Shown: positions 15,501-24,193 of the stretch, in pieces
Layout: each line of letters starts with the position of its first letter
How positions within the stretch are numbered: the first letter of the stretch is position 1
NCBI RefSeq assembly: GCF_000429025.1
Contig: NZ_AUBB01000010.1
Location: forward strand, 248,001 to 312,000
Direction: 5' to 3'
Length of the DNA stretch: 64,000 nucleotides
Source: Actinospineispora spinosispora DSM 44797
GTDB taxonomy: Bacteria > Actinomycetota > Actinomycetes > Mycobacteriales > Pseudonocardiaceae
Program-made: the position numbers and the translations under genes
The notes under the pieces: generated by a model
What the model saw: only the letters and a program-made list of their open reading frames with translations
Told to the model about the DNA's origin: nothing
The model's database searches: none

Positions 15501-16729
15501 CGCCCCGTCCCCAACCGGACCGGCAGCCGCTGGCAGAACTCGTTCCACACCTTGTCGGGGCCGCGCTCCGGCTTGCCGACCAGGACGGTCCAGCCCGCGT
15601 CGGTCAGTGCCCGCGCCGGCGTCGCGACGCCGGCGTCCTTGCGTGACTCGTGCGGACCGGCCCAGGCACGCACGTCGAGCAGGACCGCGTGGCCGTGTCC
15701 GCCCGCGCCCTTGATCAGCGGGTCCAGCGTGAGGGTGTCGACCGCGCCGAGCACCGCGAACAGCTCTCCGCCGTTGGCCGGCGGCGCGATCAGGCCCGGC
15801 TGGTTGGACGGGCGAACCGTGGCGAGTGAGTCGAGCAGTGCGTCGCTGTCCCGGCCCGAAGCCAGGGTGACGCCGTTCTCCGCGACCAGGGTGACGGTGC
15901 GGCCGTGGGCGAGCAGATGCTGACAGACGCTCGCGGCCAGCTCGATCGCCCACTCCAGGCTGGCTTCCGCGCCCGCGCCCCGGTGGGCCTGCACACGTCG
16001 GTCCAGCAGGACGGTGACGCCGCCGTGCCAGGGCCGTTCCTCCAGCCGGACCATCAGTTCGTCGCGGCGGGCCGTCGACTTCCAGTGCACGGTCCGCAGC
16101 GCGTCGCCCGGCTGGTACTCGCGCAGCAGCGCGTCGTGCTCACCCGGGCCTCGGCGCAGCCCGGTCGACCCGGAGTCGCCCTCACCCCGGCCGAACCCGT
16201 CGGGCAGGCCGGACAGCGGCGTGACGCGCGGCAGCACGGTCAGGGTGGTCCTGCCGACCAGCTCGCGTTCGTACTCGACGAGGCCCAGCGGGTCGCTGAC
16301 CCGCACGGTGAGCGGGCCGATCTGGTGCAGGCCCCGGACCCGGGGGGTGATCGGGTAGCGCAGCTCCATGGGCGGGTCGCTCTTGCGCGGGGGAGCGGTG
16401 ACGAACCGGGCCGAGGTGCCCAGCGCGTCCGGCAGCGCATCGGTGAACACGAGGCCACCGCCGAGCAGCCGGCTCGCCGTGTGCACCTCGATGTTGGTCT
16501 CGACCGGTGAGCCCCGGGACACGCGGGTCGGCCGTACGGACCGGTTCGCGTTGACCACCAGCCGGGTCCGGCCGGCCAGCAGCGCCGCGAGCAGCGGCAG
16601 CGCGACCGCGAACAGCCCGATCCGCAGCAGGTCGCGTTCGTTCAACGCGGCCGAGCACACCGACGACGCGACGCCGGCCGCGATGAGGCAGCGACCCAGC
16701 GTGCTCAGGCCGCTGGGTGCATCAGCCAC
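15497..16729 (-). CDS. DUF58 domain protein (MoxR partner)
   Basis: Protein of about 410 residues with two N-terminal transmembrane helices, a beta-rich middle and the DUF58 signature REYQPGDALRTVHWKSTARRDELMVRLEE, followed by a von Willebrand A-like half. DUF58 proteins are typically encoded after a MoxR ATPase and are thought to act in protein maturation with a metal-ion adhesion-like site. The start is the GTG at 16729, which overlaps the moxR stop by 8 bases; a second in-frame GTG at 16750 is possible. It is the middle gene of a three-gene operon on the minus strand. Confidence 0.85.
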   Translation of the reverse strand: MADAPSGLSTLGRCLIAAGVASSVCSAALNERDLLRIGLFAVALPLLAALLAGRTRLVVNANRSVRPTRVSRGSPVETNIEVHTASRLLGGGLVFTDALPDALGTSARFVTAPPRKSDPPMELRYPITPRVRGLHQIGPLTVRVSDPLGLVEYERELVGRTTLTVLPRVTPLSGLPDGFGRGEGDSGSTGLRRGPGEHDALLREYQPGDALRTVHWKSTARRDELMVRLEERPWHGGVTVLLDRRVQAHRGAGAEASLEWAIELAASVCQHLLAHGRTVTLVAENGVTLASGRDSDALLDSLATVRPSNQPGLIAPPANGGELFAVLGAVDTLTLDPLIKGAGGHGHAVLLDVRAWAGPHESRKDAGVATPARALTDAGWTVLVGKPERGPDKVWNEFCQRLPVRLGTGR

Positions 16730-17726
16730 GGGAGATGCCCGGGCCGCCACCCGGCGCCTGGGGCACCGGGACGCGGCCGAGCAGGGTGCGGATCAGGTCC
16801 GGCGCCGTACGGCGGGCGGTGAGCGACTCCGGGGAGAGCACGAGCCGGTGCGCCAGCACGGGGACGGCGATCGCGTGCAGGTCGTCGGGGATCACGAAGT
16901 CTCTCCCGGACAGCGCCGCCTGCGCCTTGGCGGCCCTGATCAGGTGCAGCGTGGCACGCGGCGACGCGCCGAGACGCACCTCCGGCATCCGGCGGGTCGC
17001 CGAGGAGAGATCGACCGCGTAGCGCCGTAGCTCGGTGGCGATGTGGACCGCGCGCACGGCCGCGAGGACGGACTGCATCTGCTGGGTGTCGGACACCGGG
17101 GACAGCGACTCGAGCGGTGACGAGGCGGCGTGGCCGTCGATCATCGCCAGCTCGGCGAGCGGCTCGGGGTAGCCGATGCTGATGCGCGCGGTGAACCGGT
17201 CGCGCTGTGCTTCGGGCAGCGCGTAGGTCCCTTCCATCTCCACCGGGTTCTGGGTGGCGATGACGATGAAGGGGTTGCCGAGCGGGTAGGTCATGCCGTC
17301 GACGGTGACCTGGTGCTCCTCCATGCACTCCAGCAGCGCGGACTGGGTCTTGGGCGAGCCTCGGTTGATCTCGTCGCCGATGACCACGTTGGCGAAGATC
17401 GGGCCCGGCCGGAACTCGAACTCGGTGCTGGTGCGGTTGTAGATGGAGACACCGGTGATGTCGCTGGGCATCAGGTCCGGGGTGAACTGGATTCGGCTGA
17501 CCGCGCAGTCGATCGACTTGGCCAGCGCCTTCGCCAGCGACGTCTTCCCGACGCCGGGCACGTCCTCCATCAGCAGATGGCCCTCGGAGAGCATCGTGAC
17601 GAGCGCGATCCGGACCGCATCGGGTTTACCCGAGATGACCTTCTGGATGTTCTCGGTGATGCGGCCGGTGATGTCACCGAGCTCGGTCAGCGACATCGGC
17701 GCAGGTCTGCTGCTCGTTGTCGTCAT
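16722..17726 (-). CDS. MoxR family AAA+ ATPase
   Basis: AAA+ chaperone-like ATPase of 334 residues. Walker A is EDVPGVGKTSLAKAL (about residues 54-68), Walker B is FANVVIGDEINRGSPKTQ with the DEINR signature, sensor 1 is FIVIATQNPVEMEGTY, and there is a C-terminal helical lid. MoxR proteins work with DUF58/vWA and transglutaminase-type partners, which are the next two genes. The ATG at 17726 is the first in frame. The gene is divergent from mraZ across a 434-base interval that carries GTGGGG repeats facing moxR, so co-regulation with the dcw cluster is plausible. Confidence 0.9.
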   Translation of the reverse strand: MTTTSSRPAPMSLTELGDITGRITENIQKVISGKPDAVRIALVTMLSEGHLLMEDVPGVGKTSLAKALAKSIDCAVSRIQFTPDLMPSDITGVSIYNRTSTEFEFRPGPIFANVVIGDEINRGSPKTQSALLECMEEHQVTVDGMTYPLGNPFIVIATQNPVEMEGTYALPEAQRDRFTARISIGYPEPLAELAMIDGHAASSPLESLSPVSDTQQMQSVLAAVRAVHIATELRRYAVDLSSATRRMPEVRLGASPRATLHLIRAAKAQAALSGRDFVIPDDLHAIAVPVLAHRLVLSPESLTARRTAPDLIRTLLGRVPVPQAPGGGPGISRG

Positions 17727-17954
17727 GCGGCCTCCCGGTTCTGGCGCGTGATTCGGGCACCTCTTTCGGGCAAGCCCTGCAGCAGTCTTTCAAACCCTGC
17801 TCCGGTGGTCACCGGCTCGGTACCCCCTGGCGATCCGGAGTTGCCTCTCCGGGACCTTCCCCGGTGCTTCCACCCGGATCCCCCACCCTTCCCCACGCCG
17901 TACCCACACCCCGTCGTACCAGCCGATCTACTCGGCGTTTTCCCAGGTCGCCCT

Positions 17955-17980
17955 GTGGTGGGGCGTGGTGGGGAGGAGGT
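17955..17980 (+). promoter_or_regulatory. Possible third G-rich hexamer array
   Basis: GTGGTG at 17955 and 17965 and a degenerate GGAGGT at 17975 keep an exact 10-base period. The surrounding sequence is G-rich, so this may be chance. Confidence 0.3.
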
Positions 17981-18017
17981 GGGGGACGGCCGCGAGCGGC
18001 GCGGGACAGGCCACGGC

Positions 18018-18044
18018 CCCCACTGCGCCCCCACCGCGCCCCAC
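18018..18044 (-). promoter_or_regulatory. Possible MraZ-box array facing moxR
   Basis: On the minus strand GTGGGG occurs three times, read from CCCCAC at 18018, 18029 and 18039 (spacing 11 and 10 bases). It mirrors the array in front of mraZ. Confidence 0.4.
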
Positions 18045-18105
18045 CGTCACTGAGCTGGGGAAACGCTGAGCTCGGCGGAGTGACAGGGGGGCTGCTTCGT
18101 TGACT

Positions 18106-18131
18106 GTGGTGGAAAGTGGGGTAATGTGGTG
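18106..18131 (+). promoter_or_regulatory. Probable MraZ-box array of the dcw promoter
   Basis: GTGGTG (18106-18111), GTGGGG (18116-18121) and GTGGTG (18126-18131) are separated by 4-base spacers, an exact 10-base period. MraZ is known to bind direct repeats of short G-rich motifs with this helical spacing just upstream of its own gene, giving autorepression of the dcw operon. Confidence 0.65.
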
Positions 18132-18160
18132 ATCGTTGGAGCCAAGGGGAGGCGGTGCCG

Positions 18161-18592
18161 ATGTTCCTCGGCACCCACACGCCTCGGCTCGACGACAAAG
18201 GCCGGCTGACACTGCCCGCGAAGTACCGAGACGAGCTGCGAGGGGGGATGATGATCACCAAGGGTCAGGACCACTGCCTCTACGTGTTCCCCCGCGAAGT
18301 GTTCGAGCAGCTCGCCCGCAAGGTGGCCGAAGCCCCGTTCACGAACGAATCGGTCCGCGCCTACCAGCGCTACCTGTTCGCCGGTACCGACGAGCAGAAC
18401 CCCGACTCGCAGGGCCGCATCCCGATCACCGCCGAGCTGCGCCGCTACGCCGGGCTCAGCAAGGAATGTGTGGTCATCGGCGCGGTCAACCGCCTGGAGA
18501 TCTGGGACGCCCAGGCCTGGCACAGCTACCAGGAACAACACGAGGACGAGTACGCGCAGGCGCAGGAAGAAGTACTGCCCGGCATGTTCTGA
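18161..18592 (+). CDS. mraZ: Transcriptional regulator MraZ
   Basis: First gene of the dcw cluster, 143 residues, with two SpoVT/AbrB-type half-domains. The first contains [25 protein letters not shown] and the second [18 protein letters not shown], so the paired DxxGR motifs are intact. MraZ forms a ring oligomer that binds direct repeats in its own promoter. The ATG at 18161 is chosen because GGGGAGG lies 8 bases upstream, while a GTG at 18155 would be too close. Repeats at 18106-18131 are the likely operator. The gap of about 220 bases to rsmH contains a long hairpin. Confidence 0.95.
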   Translation: MFLGTHTPRLDDKGRLTLPAKYRDELRGGMMITKGQDHCLYVFPREVFEQLARKVAEAPFTNESVRAYQRYLFAGTDEQNPDSQGRIPITAELRRYAGLSKECVVIGAVNRLEIWDAQAWHSYQEQHEDEYAQAQEEVLPGMF

Positions 18593-18658
18593 CCTGCCGG
18601 TGCGGATGTCTGGACGCAGTGACCCGCAGTCGCTGTGGCGGACCAGCCGCGAGATGCC

Positions 18659-18766
18659 TGATCCGGGTGTCTCGAGGCCTCCACTCCGCTGCTGGTGGCC
18701 CTGGCGCACCTTCCCCGGTGCCAGGTCCGCCGGGAGGGGAGCGGAGACCTCGAGACATCCGGGATC
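18659..18766. repeat. Long imperfect hairpin between mraZ and rsmH
   Basis: The arms 18659-18687 and 18738-18766 pair over about 29 positions with one bulge and a few mismatches, including an uninterrupted GTCTCGAGG block. An inner CCTGGC-GCACC/GGTG-CCAGG stem closes a TTCCCC loop. The whole 108-base element would fold as one rod in the transcript. Confidence 0.7.
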
Positions 18767-18811
18767 AACGGTAGCGCGAGCTCGAGAGACGTGAGGAGAA
18801 GGGGGCCGCCG

Positions 18812-19810
18812 GTGTCCGGGCCAGCGCCGCAGCACGCACCGCCCCCGTCCCAGCACGTACCGGTCCTGCTCGACCGCGTGCTGGAGCTGTTGGCTCCCTC
18901 GATCGCGGCCGAGAACGCGGTCGTGGTGGACGGCACGCTCGGCCTCGGTGGGCATGCCGAGGCGATGCTCCGGGCACATCCCCGCCTGACCCTCGTCGGG
19001 CTGGACCGCGACCATCAGGCGCTCGAGCTCGCCGGTCGCAGGCTCGAGCCGTACGCCGATCGCACGCATCTGGTGCACGCCGTCTACGACGAGCTGCCCG
19101 AGGTCCTCGACCGGCTCGGCATCCCCCGGATCCACGGGATGCTGCTCGACCTCGGGGTGTCCTCGTTACAGCTCGACGAGGTGGAGCGCGGCTTCTCGTA
19201 CTCGAAGAATGCCGCGCTCGACATGCGGATGGACCCCAGCACCGGCCAGACCGCGGCAGACGTGCTGAACACCTACGCCCCAGGTGACCTGATCAGGGTG
19301 CTGCGCGACTACGGCGAGGAGCGGTTCGCCAAGCGGATCGTCTCCTCGATCGTCCGCAGGCGGGAGCAGACGCCGTTCCGGGACAGCCAGGAGCTGGTGG
19401 AGCTGCTCTACGACTCGGTGCCGGCCGCGTCCCGGCGGACCGGCGGTCACCCGGCGAAGCGGACGTTCCAGGCGCTGCGGATCGAGGTCAACGGTGAGCT
19501 GGAGGCGCTGCGAGGCGTCCTGCCGGCCGCGTTGGAGGCGATCGACGTCGGAGGCCGCCTTGTCGTGCTCTCCTACCACTCGCTGGAGGACCGCATGGTG
19601 AAGCGGGCGTTCGCCGAGGAAGTCAGCTCCCGGACACCCGCCGGGTTGCCGGTCGAGCTTCCGGGACACGAAGCACAGTGGCGGCTGCTCAGCCGAGGCG
19701 CGGAGAGCGCCGACGAGCAGGAGATCGCCGCAAACCCCCGCGCGGCGTCGGTCCGCCTGCGTGCGGGTGAACGAGTGGCCGACACGACCGTGAGCCGGGA
19801 GACGACATGA
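18812..19810 (+). CDS. rsmH: 16S rRNA (cytosine1402-N4)-methyltransferase RsmH
   Basis: SAM-dependent methyltransferase of 332 residues (also called MraW) that methylates C1402 in the ribosomal P site. [13 protein letters not shown] opens the domain, motif I is [16 protein letters not shown], and [22 protein letters not shown] and [15 protein letters not shown] are the diagnostic family blocks. The GTG at 18812 has AAGGGGG 6 bases upstream; an in-frame GTG at 18791 is less well placed. Codon 119 is TTA (19166-19168), rare in such a GC-rich genome. The last 4 bases overlap ftsL as ATGA. Confidence 0.95.
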   Translation: MSGPAPQHAPPPSQHVPVLLDRVLELLAPSIAAENAVVVDGTLGLGGHAEAMLRAHPRLTLVGLDRDHQALELAGRRLEPYADRTHLVHAVYDELPEVLDRLGIPRIHGMLLDLGVSSLQLDEVERGFSYSKNAALDMRMDPSTGQTAADVLNTYAPGDLIRVLRDYGEERFAKRIVSSIVRRREQTPFRDSQELVELLYDSVPAASRRTGGHPAKRTFQALRIEVNGELEALRGVLPAALEAIDVGGRLVVLSYHSLEDRMVKRAFAEEVSSRTPAGLPVELPGHEAQWRLLSRGAESADEQEIAANPRAASVRLRAGERVADTTVSRETT

Positions 19811-20715
19811 GTGCACCCACAGTTGAACGGACCCGGACGACCACGCGGCCCACCACCCGTCGTGCCGGGCGGGACGGGACGTCGGCGGAGACGCCTCGGG
19901 ACGCCGGCGGCGCGGTCGGCCGGGCGTACGCACGCAGGGCCGGACGCAAGCAGCGCATCGGGACCGAGCCGACCGAGGCTTCGGCGGGGCGTTCGCAGTT
20001 CGTTCTGCTGATCATGGTGCTGCTCGGGGTCGGGCTGGTCACCTCGCTGTGGTTGTCCACGACCGCCGCCGCCGACTCCTACCGTCTGGACGCGGCCCGC
20101 TCGGCCACTCGCGATCTGTCCGAACGCAGTGAGTCGCTGCGCCGGGAGATCGCTACGACGCAGTCGGCGCCCGCGCTGGCACAGGCCGCGGCTGGTCTGG
20201 GCATGGTGCCCGCCACCGACGTGGCGCGCCTGGTCGCGGCACCGAACGGTGAGGTGACCGTCGTCGGCACCCCGAAGGCCGCCGTCGCGACGGCGCCTCC
20301 CGCCCCGCTCGCGCCGCCGCTGCCGACGGTGACCGCCCCCGGCGTCGCGCCTGTGGTTGCGCAGCCCTCGGCTCCCGCCGCACCGCAGACCGCACCGGCG
20401 GCTCCGGCGCAGCAGGCCGCCGCCCAGCCGGGCGTCGTGCCCGCACCGGAGCAGGACTCGGAGCAGGCGGTACAGACCCAGGCGGAGCTGGAGCAGGCCG
20501 CACAGCAGCCGTCGGCCGCCCAGCAGACCCAGCAGCAGATCCAGCAGCAGGCAGCCGCGCGCCCGCCGCGGGGCACTCAGCAGCAGACGGCTCAGCAGCA
20601 GACGGCTCAGCAGCCGAGGGGTACTGAGCAGCAGCCGGCGCAGCAGACCCAGCGGGGTATCCAGCCTGGTATCGCCGGCGTGCCGATGGTCGTGAACGGT
20701 GGGACCGGGCACTGA
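19807..20715 (+). CDS. ftsL: FtsL-like septum protein with long Pro/Ala/Gln-rich tail
   Basis: Bitopic membrane protein of 302 residues. A basic Thr/Arg-rich cytoplasmic N-terminus of about 60 residues is followed by one transmembrane helix ([19 protein letters not shown]) and a short coiled-coil-like segment with the FtsL-type TxxLxxxxESLRREI pattern. An extracytoplasmic tail of about 165 residues is Pro/Ala-rich and then Gln-rich. It is identified mainly by position between rsmH and ftsI and by topology; FtsL works with FtsQ/FtsB to activate FtsW-FtsI. Its stop overlaps the ftsI start as TGATG. M. tuberculosis FtsL is also long and proline-rich. Confidence 0.8.
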   Translation: MSAPTVERTRTTTRPTTRRAGRDGTSAETPRDAGGAVGRAYARRAGRKQRIGTEPTEASAGRSQFVLLIMVLLGVGLVTSLWLSTTAAADSYRLDAARSATRDLSERSESLRREIATTQSAPALAQAAAGLGMVPATDVARLVAAPNGEVTVVGTPKAAVATAPPAPLAPPLPTVTAPGVAPVVAQPSAPAAPQTAPAAPAQQAAAQPGVVPAPEQDSEQAVQTQAELEQAAQQPSAAQQTQQQIQQQAAARPPRGTQQQTAQQQTAQQPRGTEQQPAQQTQRGIQPGIAGVPMVVNGGTGH

Positions 20716-22556
20716 TGGGCACGGCAACCAGGCCCAGAGCGCGCCCCAAGCCGCCGCCAGGGCCTCCCCGGCGACGCCCGAGGGGCGGCGACGGCTTCCG
20801 GGTCGACCCGGCGAGGCGTCTCGTCATCGGCCGGATGATCATGGTCGCGCTGCTGGTGATCTGCGGTCTGAAGCTCGTCACCGTGCAGACGTTCCAGGCG
20901 CCCCAGCTGCGTGCCGACGGTGACAAGCAGCGGGTCACGAGACTCGCGCTGCCCGCCGAACGGGGCGCGATCCTCGACCGCAACGGCACGCCGATGGCGT
21001 TCAGCGTTCAAGCCAAGGCGTTGACCGCCAACCCGGAACAGATCTCCCGGGACCAGGGGCCCAACGCGACCGCGCGCAAGACCGACATGGCACTGACCAT
21101 CGCGCGGCTCACCGGTGCCGACGCGAACCAGCTGTACGCCGCGCTGAACACCCCGAGGCCGTACGTGATCCTCGTGCCCTCGGTCGAACCGGCCGCCGCC
21201 CGCGCGGTGGCGGAGAAGTTCCCGGAGATCACCCAGGAGGCCAGGGAATCGCGCCAGTACCCGGGTGGTGAGCTAGCCGCGAACGTCCTGGGTGCCGCGT
21301 CCTGGAACATGGACAAGAAGAAGCTGCGTGGGGTCGTCGGTCTGGAGGCCTCGCAGGACAACCTGCTGGCCGGTACCGACGGATTCCGCATGGTGGACAC
21401 CGCCGAAGGGTCCAACACGGTCATCCCGGGCAGCGAGCGGGCGGAGAAGCCGGCCGTCGGCGGGTCGAACCTGCAGCTCACCCTGGACGCAGACCTGCAG
21501 TACAGCGTGCAGCAGCAGCTGGCCGCCTACGTGGCGGCGCACGGTGCGAAGAACGGCAGCGCCGTGGTCCTGGACGCCGCCACCGGTGAGGTGCGCGCGC
21601 TGGCGAACAGCGCGACGTTCGATCCGCGCAACCTGTCGGCCCCGGGCGCGCAGCTGGGCAACGCGGCGGTGACCACCCCGTTCGAGCCCGGCTCGGTGAA
21701 CAAGATCGTGACCATGGCCGCGGCGCTCGAGTCCGGCATGGACAACCCGATGACGGTGAAGGACGTCCCGGACAGCATCAAGATCGCCGACCGGACGATC
21801 CACGACGCCTGGGTGCACCCGACCCAGAAGTTCACCCTCACCGGCATCCTGGCCCGCTCCTCGAACGTGGGCACGCTGATGACCGCGCAGCAGATCGGGC
21901 CGGACCGGTTCTGGGACATGCTGCAACGCATGGGCATCGGCCAGCGCACCGAGGTCGGGCTGCCCGGTGAGAGCCCCGGCCGCGTGCCGCCGCGCGCGAG
22001 CTGGTCGGGTTCGACGTTCGGCAACCTGCCGATCGGGCAGGGCCTGTCCATGACGGTCCTGCAGCTCGCCGGGATGTACCAGGCGGTCGCCAACGACGGT
22101 CTGAGAGTGCCGCCGAGGATTCTCGCCGCGACCGTCGGTCCGGACGGGGCCCGGCACGCCGAGCCGGCACCCGCTCCGGTGCGGGTGGTGTCCCCACAGG
22201 TCGCCGAGCAGCTCAGACACATGCTCACGGCCGTGACCCAGGACGGCAAGGGTGTCCAGCGCGGCACCGGCGTCAAAGCCGCCGTGGAGGGCTATCAGGT
22301 GGCCGGAAAGACCGGCACCGCTCAGCAGGTCAACCCGGCGTGTGGCTGCTACTCGTCGAACACGTACTGGATCACCTTCGCCGGGATGTTCCCCGCCGAC
22401 CACCCTCGGTACGTGGCCGCGATCATGCTGGACGCCCCCACCCACGGTCAGGACGCGTCCGAGCTGTTCCACCAGATCGCCTCGGGCCTGGCCCAACGCG
22501 ACCGGATCCCGGTCAGCACGGAGCCCACCCCGATGGTCCCGCTGGTCGTCCCCTGA
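20715..22556 (+). CDS. ftsI: Septal peptidoglycan transpeptidase (class B PBP3)
   Basis: Penicillin-binding protein of 613 residues, called pbpB in mycobacteria. A short basic cytoplasmic segment and one transmembrane helix (about residues 33-52) lead to a dimerisation domain beginning RLALPAERGAILDRNG. The transpeptidase domain has the active-site Ser of SVNK (about 327), SSN (about 382-384) and KTG (about 532-534). It cross-links septal peptidoglycan in partnership with FtsW. Its ATG at 20715 overlaps the ftsL stop by one base. About 68 bases separate it from murE, the largest break in this part of the cluster. Confidence 0.95.
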   Translation: MGTATRPRARPKPPPGPPRRRPRGGDGFRVDPARRLVIGRMIMVALLVICGLKLVTVQTFQAPQLRADGDKQRVTRLALPAERGAILDRNGTPMAFSVQAKALTANPEQISRDQGPNATARKTDMALTIARLTGADANQLYAALNTPRPYVILVPSVEPAAARAVAEKFPEITQEARESRQYPGGELAANVLGAASWNMDKKKLRGVVGLEASQDNLLAGTDGFRMVDTAEGSNTVIPGSERAEKPAVGGSNLQLTLDADLQYSVQQQLAAYVAAHGAKNGSAVVLDAATGEVRALANSATFDPRNLSAPGAQLGNAAVTTPFEPGSVNKIVTMAAALESGMDNPMTVKDVPDSIKIADRTIHDAWVHPTQKFTLTGILARSSNVGTLMTAQQIGPDRFWDMLQRMGIGQRTEVGLPGESPGRVPPRASWSGSTFGNLPIGQGLSMTVLQLAGMYQAVANDGLRVPPRILAATVGPDGARHAEPAPAPVRVVSPQVAEQLRHMLTAVTQDGKGVQRGTGVKAAVEGYQVAGKTGTAQQVNPACGCYSSNTYWITFAGMFPADHPRYVAAIMLDAPTHGQDASELFHQIASGLAQRDRIPVSTEPTPMVPLVVP

Positions 22557-22624
22557 GCACTCCGAGTCACCGCTGTGCCACCACCCGGTCAAACCACGTG
22601 ATCGCGTCGCGAGTGAAAAAAACT

Positions 22625-24193
22625 ATGCCGGTAGCCTTCCGCGACATGTCCCCGTCCCCGATCGCGACCGCCCACACGGCGTCCCCGCGACCCGAGGCGA
22701 TCAAGCCCACCCGCCTGGTGGAGCTGGCCGCGCTGATCGGTGCGCCATCGGTGGAAGGCGCTGTGACAGGCGTCACGCTCCGCACTCAGGATGTGCGCTC
22801 CGGTGACCTGTTCGCGGCGCTTCCCGGCGCCCGCGTCCACGGCGCCGACTACGCCGCTCAGGCCGTCGCATCGGGTGCCTCGGCGGTGCTCACCGACTCC
22901 GACGGCGCGACCCGGGAGTCGACGCGGTCGGCGGGCGTCCCGGTTCTGGTCGCCGAGGACCCGAGGTCCGTGCTCGGCCTCCTCGCCGCCCGCGTCTATG
23001 GCGATCCGACGTCCCGGCTCGGGGTGCTGGGAGTCACCGGCACCAGCGGCAAGACCACCGTGACCTTCCTGATCGAGGCGGCTCTGCGTGCCGCCGGAGT
23101 GACCAGTGGGCTGATCGGCACGGTGCGCAGCACGATCGCCGGCGAACGCTGGGGCAGCTCGCTGACGACGCCCGAGGCACCCGATCTGCAGGCGCTGTTC
23201 GCCATCATGCTGGAGCGCGGGGTCAGCCACGCGGCGATGGAGGTGTCCAGCCACGCGCTGGCCCAGCACCGGGTCGACGGCACCAGGTTCGCGGTCGGCG
23301 CGTTCACCAACCTCTCCCAGGACCACCTGGACTACCACCACGACATGCAGTCCTACTTCGAGGCCAAGGCCCTGCTGTTCGACGGCCGGGCCTCGGTCGA
23401 GGTGATCAACGCCGACGACGAGTGGGCCCGCCGGCTGCTCAGCGAGGACAAGCCCGGGCAGGTGACGGTGTCCGCCGCCGGCCGGGTCGACGCCGGCTGG
23501 CGAGCGGAAGGCGTCCGGGTCTCCGCCGACGGCACGCAGCGCTTCACCGCGATCGACCCGTCCGGTGCGCGCACACCGATCATGCTGCCGCTGCCCGGTG
23601 CCTTCAACGTGGCCAACGCGATGCTCGCGCTGGCCTGCCTGGACCAGGTCGGTGTCCCGGCCGCGGTCGCGGCTCGTGGGCTGGCCGAGGCGGCCGTACC
23701 GGGGCGGCTGGAGCGGGTGGACGTCGGTCAGCCGTATCTCGCGCTGGTGGACTACGCGCACAAGCCGGGCGCGGTCGCGGCGCTGCTGGACACGCTGCGG
23801 GTCAGGCTGAATGGCGCCGGGCGGCTGTTGGTCGTGCTGGGCTGCGGTGGTGACCGGGACGCGGGCAAGCGCCCGCTGATGGGCGCGGAGGCCGCGAGCC
23901 GGGCCGACCTGCTGGTGATCACCGACGACAACCCGCGCAGCGAGAAGCCCTCGGCCATCCGGGCCGCGATGCGGGTCGGCGCACTCGCCGCGCCACCGAT
24001 CGGCGAGGTGCTGGAAATAGGTGACCGGCGCGACGCGATCGCCGCCGCCGTGGCACGAGCCGCGCCGGGAGATGTGCTGGTGGTCGCGGGTAAGGGCCAC
24101 GAGACGGGTCAGGAGGTGGATGGCGTGGTGCGACCGTTCTCGGACGTCGAGGAGCTGCGGATCGCCATCCAGGCACGGGAGGGCGACCGATGA
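22625..24193 (+). CDS. murE: UDP-MurNAc-tripeptide synthetase (meso-DAP adding)
   Basis: Mur ligase of 522 residues that adds the third stem amino acid to UDP-MurNAc-L-Ala-D-Glu in the cytoplasm. It has the ATP-binding TGTSGKTT (about residue 137), SSHAL and NLSQDHLDYH catalytic blocks, and DDNPRSE near residue 433. The DNPR motif marks meso-diaminopimelate rather than lysine specificity. The start is uncertain: the ATG at 22625 follows an A-run without Shine-Dalgarno, and an in-frame ATG lies at 22646. ATGA overlap couples it to murF. Confidence 0.95.
   Translation: MPVAFRDMSPSPIATAHTASPRPEAIKPTRLVELAALIGAPSVEGAVTGVTLRTQDVRSGDLFAALPGARVHGADYAAQAVASGASAVLTDSDGATRESTRSAGVPVLVAEDPRSVLGLLAARVYGDPTSRLGVLGVTGTSGKTTVTFLIEAALRAAGVTSGLIGTVRSTIAGERWGSSLTTPEAPDLQALFAIMLERGVSHAAMEVSSHALAQHRVDGTRFAVGAFTNLSQDHLDYHHDMQSYFEAKALLFDGRASVEVINADDEWARRLLSEDKPGQVTVSAAGRVDAGWRAEGVRVSADGTQRFTAIDPSGARTPIMLPLPGAFNVANAMLALACLDQVGVPAAVAARGLAEAAVPGRLERVDVGQPYLALVDYAHKPGAVAALLDTLRVRLNGAGRLLVVLGCGGDRDAGKRPLMGAEAASRADLLVITDDNPRSEKPSAIRAAMRVGALAAPPIGEVLEIGDRRDAIAAAVARAAPGDVLVVAGKGHETGQEVDGVVRPFSDVEELRIAIQAREGDR

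Larger units (their letters stand above)
17727..18160. other. Divergent moxR-mraZ regulatory interval
   Basis: No gene is seen. The interval is G/C-skewed and holds three clusters of GTGG(T/G)G-like hexamers with 10-11 base periodicity: 17955-17980 (plus), 18018-18044 (minus) and 18106-18131 (plus). The last is next to the mraZ Shine-Dalgarno and the middle one faces moxR. Confidence 0.6.

Noticed and set aside
13554..15923. A 789-residue plus-strand open frame opposite the transglutaminase gene
   Set aside because: The minus-strand protein has catalytic Cys-His-Asp and membrane helices; the opposite frame is compositionally biased.
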